This document shows, one piece after another, positions 40,503-53,178 of a stretch of DNA of 64,000 nt; position 1 is the stretch's first letter, and every line of letters begins with the position of its first letter. The stretch covers positions 32,461,501 to 32,525,500 of the forward strand of contig NC_133562.1 of the NCBI RefSeq assembly GCF_048773025.1. Reading direction: 5' to 3'. Origin of the DNA: Camelus bactrianus. Its lineage: Eukaryota; Chordata; Mammalia; Artiodactyla; Camelidae. Made by a program: the position numbers and the translations under genes. Under the pieces are notes generated by a model. The model was not told the DNA's origin and did no database searches. It saw only the letters and a list, made by a program, of their open reading frames with translations.

Positions 40503-41140
40503 ACTTCACCTATCTTATTGGGAACACAAAGATTCTTTTCAGTTGCATACGCCAATCCATACATATATATGGGGAGGTACTAGCTCCAAATCTGTTTTAC
40601 AGTGAAAACTGCAGGAACTTCAAACCGGCACTAGGAAACACACTGAGAAACCAGAGTAAAAGTATCTCCTGCCACAAGTTCCCTTTGTGCTAGATGTATG
40701 AAAGTCTCTCCACATGCTCAGTTCTGAGAGATAAGTGTGTGTGAAAGCCGTCATTCACTTAGCTTGTAGGGAACACAAAGTTTGTTTTCAGTTGCTAACT
40801 CCAATCCATACATATATATGGGGAGGTACCAGCTCCAACTCGGTTTTACAGTGAAAAGTGCAGGAACTTCAAACCGGCACTAGGAAACACACTGAGAAAA
40901 CAGAGTAAAAGTTTCTCCTGCAAACCGTTCCCTTTGCGCTAGATGAACGAAAGTCTCTCCACATGCTCATTTCTTAGAAATAAGTGTGTATGAAAGATGT
41001 CCTTCAAATAGGTTGTTGGGAACACAAAGTTCCTTTTCAGTTGCAAACTCCAATCCATACATATATATGGGGAGGTACTAGCTCCAAATCGGTTGTACAG
41101 TGAAAACTGCAGGGACTTCAAACCGGCACTAGGAAACACA
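40503..41140 (+). repeat. Foreign three-monomer block (type X) at the HOR1 edge
   Basis: The block opens with GTACTTCACCTATCTTATTG and contains CCACAAGTTCCC, GATGTATGAAAGTC, GTCATTCACTTAGC and, in its last monomer, TTTCTTAGAAATAAG and CGGTTGTACAG. Close relatives lie at 42,490-43,090, 49,449-49,800 and 56,411-56,762. HOR1-specific CCAAATGCTC precedes it at 40,461 and returns at 41,207, so three monomers (746 bp) separate two copies of the same HOR1 position. Confidence 0.85.
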
Positions 41141-42489
41141 CTGAAAACCAGAGAAAATCTTTCACCTGCAACCCGTTCCCTTTGTACTAGATGAACGAAC
41201 GACTCTCCAAATGCTCAGTTCTGAGAGATAAGTGTGTGTGAAATCCGTCCTTCAACTAGCTTGTTGGGAACACAAAGTTTCTTTTCAGATGCAAACTCCA
41301 CTCCATACATACATATGTGGAGGTACAAACTCCAACTCGATTTTACAGTGAAAACTGCAGGAACATCAAACCGGCACTTGGAAAAACAATGAGAAACCAG
41401 AGTTAAAGTTACTCCTGCAACGAGTTTTTTGGGCAAGATGAATGAACGACTCTCCACAGGCTCAGTACTGAGAGATAATTGTGTGTGAAAGCCGTCCTTC
41501 ACTTAGCTAGTTGGGAACACAAAGTTTCTTTTCCGTTGCAAACCCCAATCCATACATATATAAAGTGAGGTTCCAGCTCCAACTCGGTTTTACAGTGAAA
41601 ATTGCAGGAAATTCAAGCCGGATCTGGAAAACACACAGAGAAACCAGAGTAAAAGTTTCTCTAGCAAACTGTTTCCTTTGTGCTAGATGAAAGAACGACT
41701 CTCCACATGCTCAGTTCTGAGAGATAAGTGTGTGTGAAAGCCGTCCTTCACCTAGCTTGTTGGGAACACAAAGTTTCTTTTCCGTTGCAATCTCCACTCC
41801 ATACATATATAAGGGGAGGTAAAAGTTCCAAAATTCTTTTACAGGGAAAACTGCAGGAACTTCAAACCGGCACTAGGAAACACACTGAGAAACCAGAGGA
41901 AAAGTTTCTCCTGCAACCTGTTCCATTTGTGCTAGGTGAAAAAACTTCTCTCCACTTGCTAAGTTCTGAGAGATATGTGTGTGTGAAAGCCGTCTTTCAC
42001 CTAGCTTGTTGGGAACACAAAGATTCTTTTCAGTTGCAAACTCCACTCCATTCATTTATATGGGGAGGAACTAGCTCCAACTATATTTTACAGTGAAAAC
42101 TGCAGGAATTTCAAACCGGCACTAGGAAACACACTGAGAAACCAGAGTAAAAGTTTCCCCTGCAACCCGTTCCCTTTGTGCTAGATGTACGAAAGCCTCT
42201 CCACATGCTCATTTCTGAGAGTTAATTGTGTGTGAAAGCCGTCCTTCACCTAGCTTGTACGGAACTCAAAGTTTCTTTTCAGTTGCAAACCCCAATCCAT
42301 ATATATATATGGGAAGGTACTAGCTCCAACTCGGTTTTATATTGAAACATGCAGGAACATCAAACCGGCACTTGGAAATAAAATGAGAAACCAGAGTAAA
42401 CGTTACTCCTGCATCTCGTTCCATTTGTCCTAGATGAACAAACGACTCTCCACATGCTCATTTCTGAGAGATAAGTGTGTGTGAAAGCC
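41141..42489 (+). repeat. HOR1 fragment followed by a HOR2 head
   Basis: It starts with the HOR1 sequence around GAAAATCTTTCACC, continues through the B-specific monomer (CTCAGTACTGAG, 41,462), and then runs into monomers that match 48,100-49,448 at a constant offset of 6,959 bp. Together with the X block before it, it makes an eight-monomer (1,989-bp) unit whose beginning is repeated at 42,490. Unlike the two full HOR2 copies, this head is not followed by the rest of HOR2. Confidence 0.83.
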
Positions 42490-43090
42490 GTACTTCACCT
42501 ATCTTATTGGGAAAACAAAGATTCTTTTCAGTTGCATACGCCAATCCATACATATATATGGGGAGGTACTAGCTCCAAATCTGTTTTACAGTGAAAACTG
42601 CAGGAACTTCAAACCGGCACTAGGAAACACACTGAGAAACCAGAGTAAAAGTATCTCCTGCCACAAGTTCCCTTTGTGCTAGATGTATGAAAGTCTCTCC
42701 ACATGCTCAGTTCTGAGAGATAAGTGTGTGTGAAAGCCGTCATTCACTTTGCTTGTAGGGAACACAAAGTTGTTTTCAGTTGCTAACTCCAATCCATACA
42801 TATATATGGGGAGGTACCAGCTCCAACTCGGTTTTACAGTGAAAAGTGCAGGAACTTCAAACCGGCACTAGGAAACACACTGAGAATACAGAGTAAAAGT
42901 TTCTCCTGCAAACCGTTCCCTTTGTGCTAGATGAACGAAAGTCTCTCCACATGCTCATTTCTTAGAAATAAGTGTGTATGAAAGATGTCCTTCAAATAGG
43001 TTGTTGGGAACACAAAGTTCCTTTTCAGTTGCAAACTCCAATCCATACATATATATGGGGAGGTACAAGCTCCAACTCGGTTGTACAGTG
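42490..43090 (+). repeat. Second X block, 1,989 bp after the first
   Basis: It repeats the monomer series of 40,501-41,100 with a small number of changes (for example AAAACAAAG, CACTTTGC, and a T lost in AAGTTGTTTTC). Similarity fades after about 43,090, where the first block goes on to a HOR1 fragment and this one goes on to unrelated monomers. It is the visible start of a second round of an eight-monomer repeat. Confidence 0.83.
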
Positions 43091-46000
43091 AAAACTGAAG
43101 GAACTTCAAACTGGCACTAGGAAACTCACTGAGAAACCAGAGTAAAAGTATTTCCTGCACGCATTCCCTTTGTGCTTGATGATAGAACATCTCTCCACAT
43201 GCTCAGTTATGAGAGATAATTGTGTGTGAAAACTCGTCCTTCACCTAGCTTGTTGGGAACACAAAGTTTCTTTTGAGTTGCAAACACCACTCCATACATA
43301 TATATGGGGAGGTACTAGCTCCAACTCGGTTTTACAGTGAAAACTGCAGGAACTTCAAACCGGCACTGGGAAACACAGTGAAAACAAGAGTAAAATTTCT
43401 CCTGCAACCCTTTCCCTTTGTGCTAGGTGAACAAACGACTGTCCACATGCTCAGTTCTGAGAGATAAGTGTGTGTGAAAGCCGACCTTCAACTAGCTTGT
43501 TGGGAACACAAAGTTTCTATTCCGTTGCAATCTCCTCTCCATATATATATAAGGGGAGGTACCAGTTCAAACCCTCTTTTACAGGGAAAACTGCAGGAAC
43601 ATCAAACCGGCACTAGGAAACACACTGAGAAACCAGAATAAAAGATTCTCCTGCATACTGTTCCATTTGTGCTAGGTGAAAAAATTTCTATCCACTTGCT
43701 AATTTCTAAGAGATAAATGTGTGTGAAAGCTGTCCTTCACCTAGCTTGTTGGGAACTTAAAAATTCTTTTCAGTTGCAAACTCAATTCCATTCATATATA
43801 TGGGGAGGTACTAGCTCCAACACGGTTTTACAGTGAAAAAAGCAGGAACTTCAAACCGGCACTAGGAAACAAACTGAGAAACCAGAGTAAAAGTTTCTCC
43901 TGCAACCCGTTCCTTCTGTGCAAGATGTACGAAAGTCTCTCCACATGCTCAGTTCTGAGAGATAAGTGTGTGTGAAAGCCGTCATTCACGTAGCTTGTAG
44001 GCAACACAAAGTTTTTTTTCAGTTGCAAACTCCAATCCATACATATATATGGGGAGGTACCAGCTCCAACTCGGTTTTACTGTGATAACTGCTGGAACTT
44101 CAAACCGGCACTAGGAAACACACTGAGAAACCAGAGTAAAAGTTTCTCCTGCAACCCGTTCCGTTTGTGCTAGATGAACGAAAGTCTCTCCACATGCTCA
44201 TTTCTTAGAGATAAGTGTGTATGAAAGGTGTTCTTCAACAAGGTTGTTGGGAACACAAAGATCCTTTTCAGTTGCCAACCGCAATCAATACATATATATG
44301 GGGAGGTACTAGCTCCAACTCGGTTTTACAGTGTAAATTGAAGGAATTTCAAACCGGCACTAGGAAACTCACTGAGAAACCAGAGTAAAAGTATCTCCTG
44401 CAACTCATTCCCTTTGTGCTTGATGAAAGAACGTCTCTCCACATGCTCAGTTATGAGAGATAATTGTGTGTGAAAGCTGTACTTCACCTAGCTTAATGGG
44501 AACACCAAGTTTCTTTTCATTTGCATACTCCACACCATATATATATATGGGGAAGTACTCGCTTCAACTCGGTTTTACAGTGAAAATTGCAGGATCTTCA
44601 AACCGGCACTAGGAAACACACTGAGAAACCAGAGTAAAAGTTTCTTCTGCAACCCTTTCCCTTTGTGCTTGATGAACGAATGACCCTCCACATGCTCAGT
44701 TCTGAGAGATAATTGTGTGTGAAAGCCGTACTTCACCTAGCTTGTTGGGAACACAAAGTTTCTTTTCCGTTGCAAACTCCACTCCATAAATATATAAGGG
44801 GAGGTACCAGTTCCAACTCGGTTTTACAGTGAAAACTGCAGGAACTAAAAACCGGCACTTGCAAAAACACTGAGAAACCAGAGTAAAAGTTTCCCCTAAA
44901 AACTGTTCCCTTTTTACTAGGTGAAAAACTTAGCTCCACATGCTCAGTTCTGAGAGATATGTGTGAGTGAAAGCCGTACTTCACCTAGCTTGTTGGGAAC
45001 ACAAAGTTTCTTTTGAGTTGCAAACTCCACTCCATACATATATATGGGGAAGTACTAGCTCCAACTCGGTTTTACAGTGAAAACTGCAGGAACATCAAAC
45101 CGGCACGTGGAAAAACAATGAGAAACCAGAGTAATAGTTACTCCTGCAACCCGTTCCTTTGTGCTAAATGAACGAACGACTCTGCACATTCTCAGTTCTG
45201 AGATATAATTGTGTGTGAAAGCCATCCTTCACCTAGCTTATTGGGAACACAAACTTTCTTTTCAGTTGCAAACTCCACTCCATACATATATATGGGGAGG
45301 TACCAGCTCCATCTCGGTTTTACAGTGAAACTGCAGGAACTTCAAACCGGCACTGCGAAACACACTGAGAAACCAGAGTAAAATTTCCCCTTCAACCCGT
45401 TCCCTTTGTGCTAGATGTAAGAAAGCCTCTCCACATGCTCAGTTCTGAGAGATAAGGGTGTGTGAAATCCGTCCTTAACCTAGCTTGTTGGGAACACCAA
45501 TGTTCTTTTCAGTTGCAAACCCCTCTCCATACATATATATGGGGAGGTAACAGCTCCATCTCGATTTTACAGTGAAACTGCAGGAACTTCAAACCGGCAC
45601 GAGGAAACACACTGATAAACAAGAGTAAAAGTTTCTCCTGCAACTCGTTCCCTTTTTGCTAGATGAACGAATGTCTCTCCACATGCTCAGTTCTGAGAGT
45701 TAAGTGTGTGTGAAAGCCGTCCTTCAACTAGCTTGTTCGGAACACAAAGTTCCTTTACAGTTGCATACTCCACTCCATAAATATATATGGGGAAGTACTA
45801 GCTCCAACTCTGTTTTACAGTGAAAACTGCAGGAATTTCAAACCGGAACTAGGAAACACACTGAGAAACCAGATTAAAAGTTTCTCCTGCAACCCATTCC
45901 CTTTGTGCTAGATGAACGAACGATTCTCCAGATGCTCAGTTCTGAGAAATAGGTGTGTGAGAAAGCCGTCCTTCACCTAGCTAGTTGGGAACACAAAGTT

Positions 46001-47340
46001 TCTTTTCCGTTGCAAACTCCACTCCATAAATTTATAAGGGGTAGTTCCAGCTAAAACTCGATTTCACTGTGAAAACTGCAGGAATTATAAAACAGCACTG
46101 CGAAACACATTGAGAAACCAGAGTAAAAGTTTCCCCTGCATCTCTTTCCCTTTGTGCTAGATGAAAGAACGACTCTCCACAGGCTCAGTTCTGAGAGATA
46201 ATTGTGTGTGAAAGCCGTCCTTCACCTATCTTGTTGGGAACACAAAGTTTCTTTTCTGTTGCAAACCCCAATCCTTACATATATAAGGTGAGGTTCCAGC
46301 TCCAACTCGGTTTTACAGTGAAAACTGCAGGAACTTCAAACCGGCACTAGGAAACACACTGAGAAACCAGAGTAAATGTTTCTCCTGCCACCCGATCCCT
46401 TTGTGCTAGATGAACGAAAGACTCTCCATAGGCAGAGTTCTGAGGGATAATTGTGTGTGAAAGCCGTCCTTCACCTAACTTGGTGGGAACAAAAAGTTTC
46501 TTTTCAGTTGCAAACTCCACTCCATACGCATATATGGTGATGTACTAATTCCAAATCTGTTTTACAGTGAAAACTGCATTAACATCAAACCGGCACTTGG
46601 AAAAACAATGAGATACCAGAGTAAAAGTTACTCATGCAACCCGTTCCATTTGGCTAGATGAACGAACGACTCTCCACATGCTCAGTTCTGAGAGATAATT
46701 GTGTGTGAAAGCCGTCCTTCACTTAGCTTATTGGGACTACAAAGATACTTTCCAGTTGCATACTCCAATTCATACATATATATGGGGAGGTACTAGCTCT
46801 AAATCTGTTTTACAGTGAAAACTGCAGGAACCTCAAACCGGCACTAGGAAACACACTGAGAAACCAGAGTTAAAGTTTCTTCTGCAACCAGTTCCCTTTG
46901 TGCTATGTGAAATATCTTCTCTCCACTTCCTAAGTTCTGAGAGATAAGTGTGTGTGAAAGCCGTACTTCACCTAGCTTGTTGGAAATATAAAGTCTCTTT
47001 TCAGTTGCAAACTCCACTCCATATATATATATGGGAAGGTACTAGCTCCAACTCTGTTTTACTGTGAAAACTGTAGGAACATCAAACCGGCACTTAGAAA
47101 AAAAATGAGAAACCTGAGTAAAAGTTACCGTGTAACCCGTTCCCTTTTTGCTAGATGAACGATCATCTCTCCACATGCTCAGTTCTGAGAGATAACTGTG
47201 TGTGAAAGCTGTCCTTCACCTAGCTTGTTGGGAACACAAAGATCCTTTCCAGTTGCATACTCAACTCCATAAATATATATGGGCTAGTACAAGCTCCAAA
47301 TCTGTTTTACAGTGAAAACTGCAGGAATTTCAAACCGGAA
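43091..47340 (+). repeat. Shuffled, diverged monomer domain (no exact HOR)
   Basis: About 17 monomers with many private changes and no near-identical partner in the window. Distant relatives can be seen. 43.9-44.45 kb resembles 42.66-43.2 kb at 1,242 bp (five monomers). 45.95-46.12 kb resembles HOR1 monomer 14. 46.15-46.31 kb resembles the B-specific monomer. 46.56-46.65 kb resembles HOR1 monomer 9 (ACTGCATTAACATC). The order is not that of HOR1, so this looks like an older layer that escaped recent homogenisation. Confidence 0.8.
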
Positions 47341-48268
47341 CTAGGAAACACACTGAGAAACCAGAGTAAAAGTTTCTCCTGCAACTCATTCCCTTTGTGC
47401 TAGATGAACGAACGACTCTCCAGATGCTCAGTTCTGAGAAAAATGTGTGTGAGAAAGCCGTCCTTCACCTAGCTTGTTGGGAACACAAAGTTTCTTTCCG
47501 TTGCAAACTCCACTCCATACATATATAAGGGGAAATTCCAGCTCCAACTCGATTTTACACTGAAAACTGCAGGAACTATAAACCAGTACTAGGAAACACA
47601 TTGAGAAACCAGAGTAAAAGTTTCTCCTGCAACCTGTTCCCATTGTGCTAGATGAACGAAGGACTCTCCTCATGCTCATTTCTGACAGATAACTGTGTGT
47701 GAAAGCCGTACTTCACCTAGCTTGTTGGGAACATAAAGTTCCTTTCCAGTTGCATACTCCACTCAATAAATATATATGGGGAAGTACTAGCTCCAACACG
47801 GTTTTAGAGTGAAAACTGCAGGAACTTCAAACCGGCACTAGGAAACACACTGATAAACCAGAGAAAATGTTTCTCCTCCAAACCGTTCCCTTTGTACTAG
47901 ATGAACGAACGACTCTCCACATGCTCAGTTCTGAGAGATAAGTTTGTGTGAAAGCCGTCCTTAACATATCTTGTTGGGAAAACATAGTTTCTTTTCAGTT
48001 GCAAATTCCAATCCATACATATATATGGGGAGGTACTAGCTCCAACTCGGTTTTACAGTGAAAACTGCAGGAACTTCAAACCGGCACTAGGAAACACACT
48101 GAAAAACCAGAGAAAATCTTTCACCTGCAACCCGTTCCCTTTGTACTAGATGAACGAACGACTCTCCAAATGCTCAGTTCTGAGAGATAAGTGTGTGTGA
48201 AAGCCGTCCTTCAACTAGCTTGTTGGGAACACAAAGTTTCTTTCCAGATGCAAACTCCACTCCATACA
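47341..48268 (+). repeat. Detached HOR1 slice (monomers 14-17)
   Basis: Sequence and order match HOR1 monomers 14 to 17 (compare 35,700-36,590), including GGGGAAATTCCAGC, CTGACAGATAACTG, AACATATCTTGTTGGG and GAAAATCTTTCACC, with a few private changes (TGTGTGAGAAAG after GAGAAAAA, TTTTACACTG). It lies about 7 kb from the end of the main HOR1 domain and leads directly into HOR2. Confidence 0.83.
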
Positions 48269-50084
48269 TACATATGTGGAGGTACAAACTCCAACTCGAT
48301 TTTACAGTGAAAACTGCAGGAACATCAAACCGGCACTTGGAAAAACAATGAGAAACCAGAGTTAAAGTTACTCCTGCAACGAGTTTTTTGGGCAAGATGA
48401 ATGAACGACTCTCCACAGGCTCAGTACTGAGAGATAATTGTGTGTGAAAGCCGTCCTTCACTTAGCTAGTTGGGAACACAAAGTTTCTTTTCCGTTGCAA
48501 ACCCCAATCCATACATATATAAAGTGAGGTTCCAGCTCCAACTCGGTTTTACAGTGAAAATTGCAGGAAATTCAAGCCGGATCTGGGAAACACACAGAGA
48601 AACCAGAGTAAAAGTTTCTCTAGCAAACTGTTTCCTTTGTGCTAGATGAATGAACGACTCTCCACATGCTCAGTTCTGAGAGATAAGTGTGTGTGAAAGC
48701 CGTCCTTCACCTAGCTTGTTGGGAACACAAAGTTTCTTTTCCGTTGCAATCTCCACTCCATACATATATAAGGGGAGGTAAAAGTTCCAACATTCTTTTA
48801 CAGGGAAAACTGCAGGAACTTCAAACCGGCACTAGGAAACACACTGAGAAACCAGAGGAAAAGTTTCTCCTGCAACCTGTTCCATTTGTGCTAGGTGAAA
48901 AAACTTCTCTCCACTTGCTAAGTTCTGAGAGATATGTGTGTGTGAAAGCCGTCTTTCACCTAGCTTGTTGGGAACACAAAGATTCTTTTCAGTTGCAAAC
49001 TCCACTCCATTCATTTATATGGGGAGGAACTAGCTCCAACTATATTTTACAGTGAAAACTGCAGGAATTTCAAACCGGCACTAGGAAACACACTGAGAAA
49101 CCAGAGTAAAAGTTTCCCCTGCAACCCGTTCCCTTTGTGCTAGATGTACGAAAGCCTCTCCACATGCTCATTTCTGAGAGTTAATTGTGTGTGAAAGCCG
49201 TCCTTCACCTAGCTTGTAGGGAACTCAATGTTTCTTTTCAGTTGCAAACTCCAATCCATATATATATATGGGAAGGTACTAGCTCCAACTCGGTTTTATA
49301 TTGAAACATGCAGGAACATCAAACCGGCACTTGGAAAAAAAATGAGAAACCAGAGTAAACGTTACTCCTGCATCTCGTTCCATTTGTCCTAGATGAACGA
49401 ACGACTCTCCACATGCTCATTTCTGAGAGATAAGTGTGTGTGAAACCCGTACTTCACCTATCTTATTGGGAACACAAAGATTCTTTTCAGTTGCATACGC
49501 CAATCCATACATATATATGGGGAGGTACTAGCTCCAAATCTGTTTTACAGTGAAAATTGCAGGAACTTCAAACCGGCACTAGGAAACACACTGAGAAACC
49601 AGAGTAAAAGTATCTCCTGCCACAAGTTCCCTTTGTGCTAGATGTATGAAAGTCTCTCCACATGCTCAGTTCTGAGAGATAAGTGTGTGTGAAAGCCGTC
49701 ATTCACTTAGCTTGTAGGGAACACAAAGTTTGTTTTCAGTTGCTAACTCCAATCCATACATATATATGGGGAGGTACTAGCTCCAACTCGGTTGTACAGT
49801 GAAAACTGCAGGAACTTCAAACCGGCACTAGGAAACACACTGAAAAACCAGAGAAAATCTTTCACCTGCAACCCGTTCCCTTTGTACTAGATGAACGAAC
49901 TACTCTCCAAATGCTCAGTTCTGAGAGATAAGTGTGTGTGAAAGCCGTCCTTCAACTAGCTTGTTGGGAACACAAAGTTTCTTTTCAGATGCAAACTCCA
50001 CTCCTTACATATATATGGGGAGGTACAAGCTCCAACTCGGTTTTACAGTGAAAACTGAATGAAATTCTAACCGGCACTAGGAAA

Positions 50085-50192
50085 CACAGGGAGAATGTAG
50101 AATAAAAGTTTCTCCTGCTTCCCTTTCCCTTTAAGCCAAATGAACGAACGTCTCTCCACATGCTCAGTTTTCAGAAATAAATTATTATTAAA
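50085..50192 (+). repeat. D-type monomer segment
   Basis: A divergent class marked by CACAGGGAGAATGTAGAATA, CCTGCTTCCC, TTTAAGCCAAATG, TTTTCAGAAATAAATTATTA and TTAAAGCCG in place of GAAAGCCG. Here the usual GT run is replaced by ATTATTATT. An identical segment lies 6,962 bp downstream (57,047). The class is absent from HOR1. Confidence 0.82.
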
Positions 50193-51825
50193 GCCGTCCT
50201 TCACCTACCTTGTTGGGAACACAAAGTTTCTTTTCAGTTGCATATTCCTCTCCATAAATATATGTGGGTAAGTACAAGCTCCAACTCGGTTTTACAGTGA
50301 CAACTGCACGAATTTCAAACCGGCACTTGGAAAAACAATGAGAAACCAGAGTAAAAGTTACACCTGCAAACCGTTCCCTTTGTGCTAGATGAACGAACGA
50401 CTCTCCACATGCTCAGTACTGAGAGATAATTCTGTGTGAAAGCCGTCCTTCACCTAGCTTATTGGGAACACAAAGTTTCTTTTCAGTTGCCTAATCCACA
50501 CCATACATATATATGGGGAGGTAGTATCTCCAACTCGGTTTTACTGTGAATACTGCAGGAACTTCAAACCGGATATAGGAAACACACTGAGAATCCAGAG
50601 TAAAAGTTTCCACTGCATCACTTTCCCTTTGTGCTAGATGAACGAACGACTCTCCACATGCTAAGAACTGAGAGATAAGTGTGTGTGAAAGCTGCCCTTT
50701 ACCTAGCTTTTTATGAACACAAAGATTCTTTCCAGTTGCAAACTCCACTCCATACATATATATGGGGAGGTACTTGCTCCAACTCTGTTTAACAGTGAAA
50801 ACTGCAGGAACTTCAAACCGGCTTTAGGAAATACACTGAGAAACCATAGTAAATGTTTCTCCTGCACCCAGTTCCCTTTGTGCTACATGAACGAACGTCT
50901 CTCCACATGCTCAGTTCTGAGAGAGAAAAGTGTGTGTGAAAGCCGACCACCACCTAGCTTGTTGGGAACACAAAGTTACTTTTCAGTTGCATACTCCACT
51001 CCATATATATATATGGTGAGGTACTAGCTCAATCTCTGTTTTACAGTGAAAACTGCAGGAACTTCAAATCGAAAATAGGAAACACACTGAGAAACCAGAA
51101 TAAAAGTTTCTCCTGCAACACGTTCAATTTGTGCTAGATGAAAGAACGAATCTCCACATGCTCAGTTCTGAGAGATAAATGTGTGTGAAAGCCATCCTTC
51201 ACTTAGCTTGTTGGGAAAACAAAGTTTCTTTACAGTTGCAAACTCCACTCCATACATATATATGGGGAGGTACTTGCTCCAACTCGGCTTTACAGTGAAA
51301 ACTGCAGGAACTTCAAACCGGCACTAAGAAAATCACTGAGAATCCAGAGTAATACTTTCTGCCGCAACCCTTTCCCTTTGAGCTAGATGAACGCACGTCT
51401 CTCCACATGCTCAGTTCTGAGAGATAAGTGTGTGTGAAAGCCGTCGTTCACCTAGCTTGTTGGGAACACAGTTTCTTTTCAGTTGCAAACTCCACTCAAT
51501 AAATATATATGGGGAAGTACTAGCTCCAACTCGGTTTTACAGTGAAAACTGCAGGAACATCAAACCGGCACTAGGAAACACACTGAGAAACCAGAGTAAA
51601 AGTTTCCACTGCAACCCTTTCCCTTTTTGCTAGATGAACGAACGACTCTCCACATGCTCAGATCTGAGAGATAAGTGTGTGTGAAAGCCGTACATTACCT
51701 AGCTTTTTAGAACAAAATTTTCTTTTCAGATGCAAACTCCACTCCATATATGTATATGGGGAGAAACTAGCTCCAACTCGGTTTAACAGTGAAAACTGAA
51801 GGAACTTCAAACCAGCACTAGGAAA

Positions 51826-51935
51826 CACAGTGAGGAAATAGAATAAAAGTTTCCCCTGCTTCCCGTTCCCATTGAGCTAGATGAACGAACGTGACTCCAC
51901 ATGCTCAGTTCTCAGAGATAATTTTGTGTTAAAGC
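51826..51935 (+). repeat. D-type monomer segment
   Basis: Carries CACAGTGAGGAAATAGAATA, CCTGCTTCCCG, CCCATTGAGCTAG, TTCTCAGAGATAATTTTGTG and TTAAAGCCG. It lies seven monomers after the previous D segment and is repeated at 58,788. Confidence 0.8.
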
Positions 51936-53068
51936 CGTACTTCACCTAGCTTCTTGGGAACACAAAGTTTCTTTTCAGTTGCATACTCCACTCCATACAT
52001 TTATATGGGGATATACTAGATCCAAATCGGTTTTACAGTGAAATCTGCAGGAACATCAAACCGGCACTAGGAAACACACTGAGAAACCAGAGTAAAAATT
52101 TCTCCTGCAATCCTTTCCAATTGTGCTAGATGAACGAACGACTCTCCACATGCTAAGTTCTGAGAGATAATTGTGTGTGAAAGCCGTCCTTCAACTAGCT
52201 TGTTGGGAACACAAAGTTTCTTTTCCGTTGCAAACACCACTGCATACATATATAAAGGGAGGTACCAGCTCCAACTCGGTTTTACAGTGAAAAATGCAGG
52301 AACTTCAAACCGGCGCTAGGAAACACACTGAGAAACCAGAGTAAAACTTTGTCCTGCAACCTGTTCCCTTTGTGCTAGATGAACGAACGACTCTCCACAT
52401 GCTCAGTTCTCAGAGATAATATTGTGTGAAAGCCGTCGTTCACCTAGCTTGTTGGGAACACAAAGATTCTTTTCAGTTGCAAACTCCACTCCTTACATAT
52501 ATATGGGGAGGTACTAGCTCCAAATCGATTTTACAGTGAAAACTGAAGGAACTTCAAACCAGCACTAGGAAACTCACTGAGAATCCAGAGTAATAGTTTT
52601 TCCTGCAACCCTTTCCCTTTGAGCTAGATGAACGAACGTCTCTCCACATGCTAAGTTCTGAGAGATAATTGTGTGTGAAAGCCGTTCTTCACCTAGCTTG
52701 TTGGGAACACAAAGTTTCTTTTCATTTGCAAACTCCACTCCATACATATATATGGGTATGTACTAGTTCCAACTCGGTTTTACAGTGAAAACTGTAGGAA
52801 CTTCAAGCCGGTACTAGGAAACACACTGAGAAATCAGAGTAAAAGTATCTCATGCAACACGTTCCTTTGTGCTAGATGAACCCAAGACTCTCCACATGCT
52901 CAGATCTGAGAGGTATGTGTGTGTGAAAGCCGTACTTCTCCTAGCTTGTTGGGAACACAAAGATTATTTTCAGTTGCATACACCACTCCATACATATATA
53001 AGGGTAGTTACTAGCTCCAAAATGCTTTTACAGTGAAAATGTAGGAACATCAAACTGGCTCTAGGAAA

Positions 53069-53178
53069 CACAGGGAGAAAGAAGAACAAATGTTTCTCCT
53101 GCTTCACGTTCCCTTTAATCTAGATGAACGTACGTCTCTCCACATGCTCAGATTTCAGTGATAAGTTTGTTTTAAAGC
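53069..53178 (+). repeat. D-type monomer segment
   Basis: Carries CACAGGGAGAAAGAAGAACA, CCTGCTTCACG, TTTAATCTAGATG, CAGATTTCAGTGATAAG and TTTTAAAGCCG. It lies five monomers after the previous D segment and is repeated at 60,031. Confidence 0.8.

Noticed and set aside
41728-42096. 122-aa open frame, repeated unchanged in length at 48,687 and 55,649, as a possible conserved protein
   Set aside because: It covers one and a half satellite monomers, and the encoded CVKAV-HLACWEHK motif appears twice because one monomer is 249 bp and keeps the frame. Its preservation follows from recent duplication. Another open frame lies on the opposite strand inside it.
43564-43574. AGTTCAAACCC resembling a pol III B box, suggesting a tRNA-derived origin
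   Set aside because: Only this monomer fits. The usual form is CTTCAAACCGG, there is no A box at a proper distance and no T run or cloverleaf, so I do not call a tRNA gene or SINE.
50160-50200. ATTATTATTAAAG stretch in the D monomer as a possible insertion of foreign DNA
   Set aside because: It replaces the GT run with no change in monomer length and no target duplication, so it is ordinary divergence within the class.
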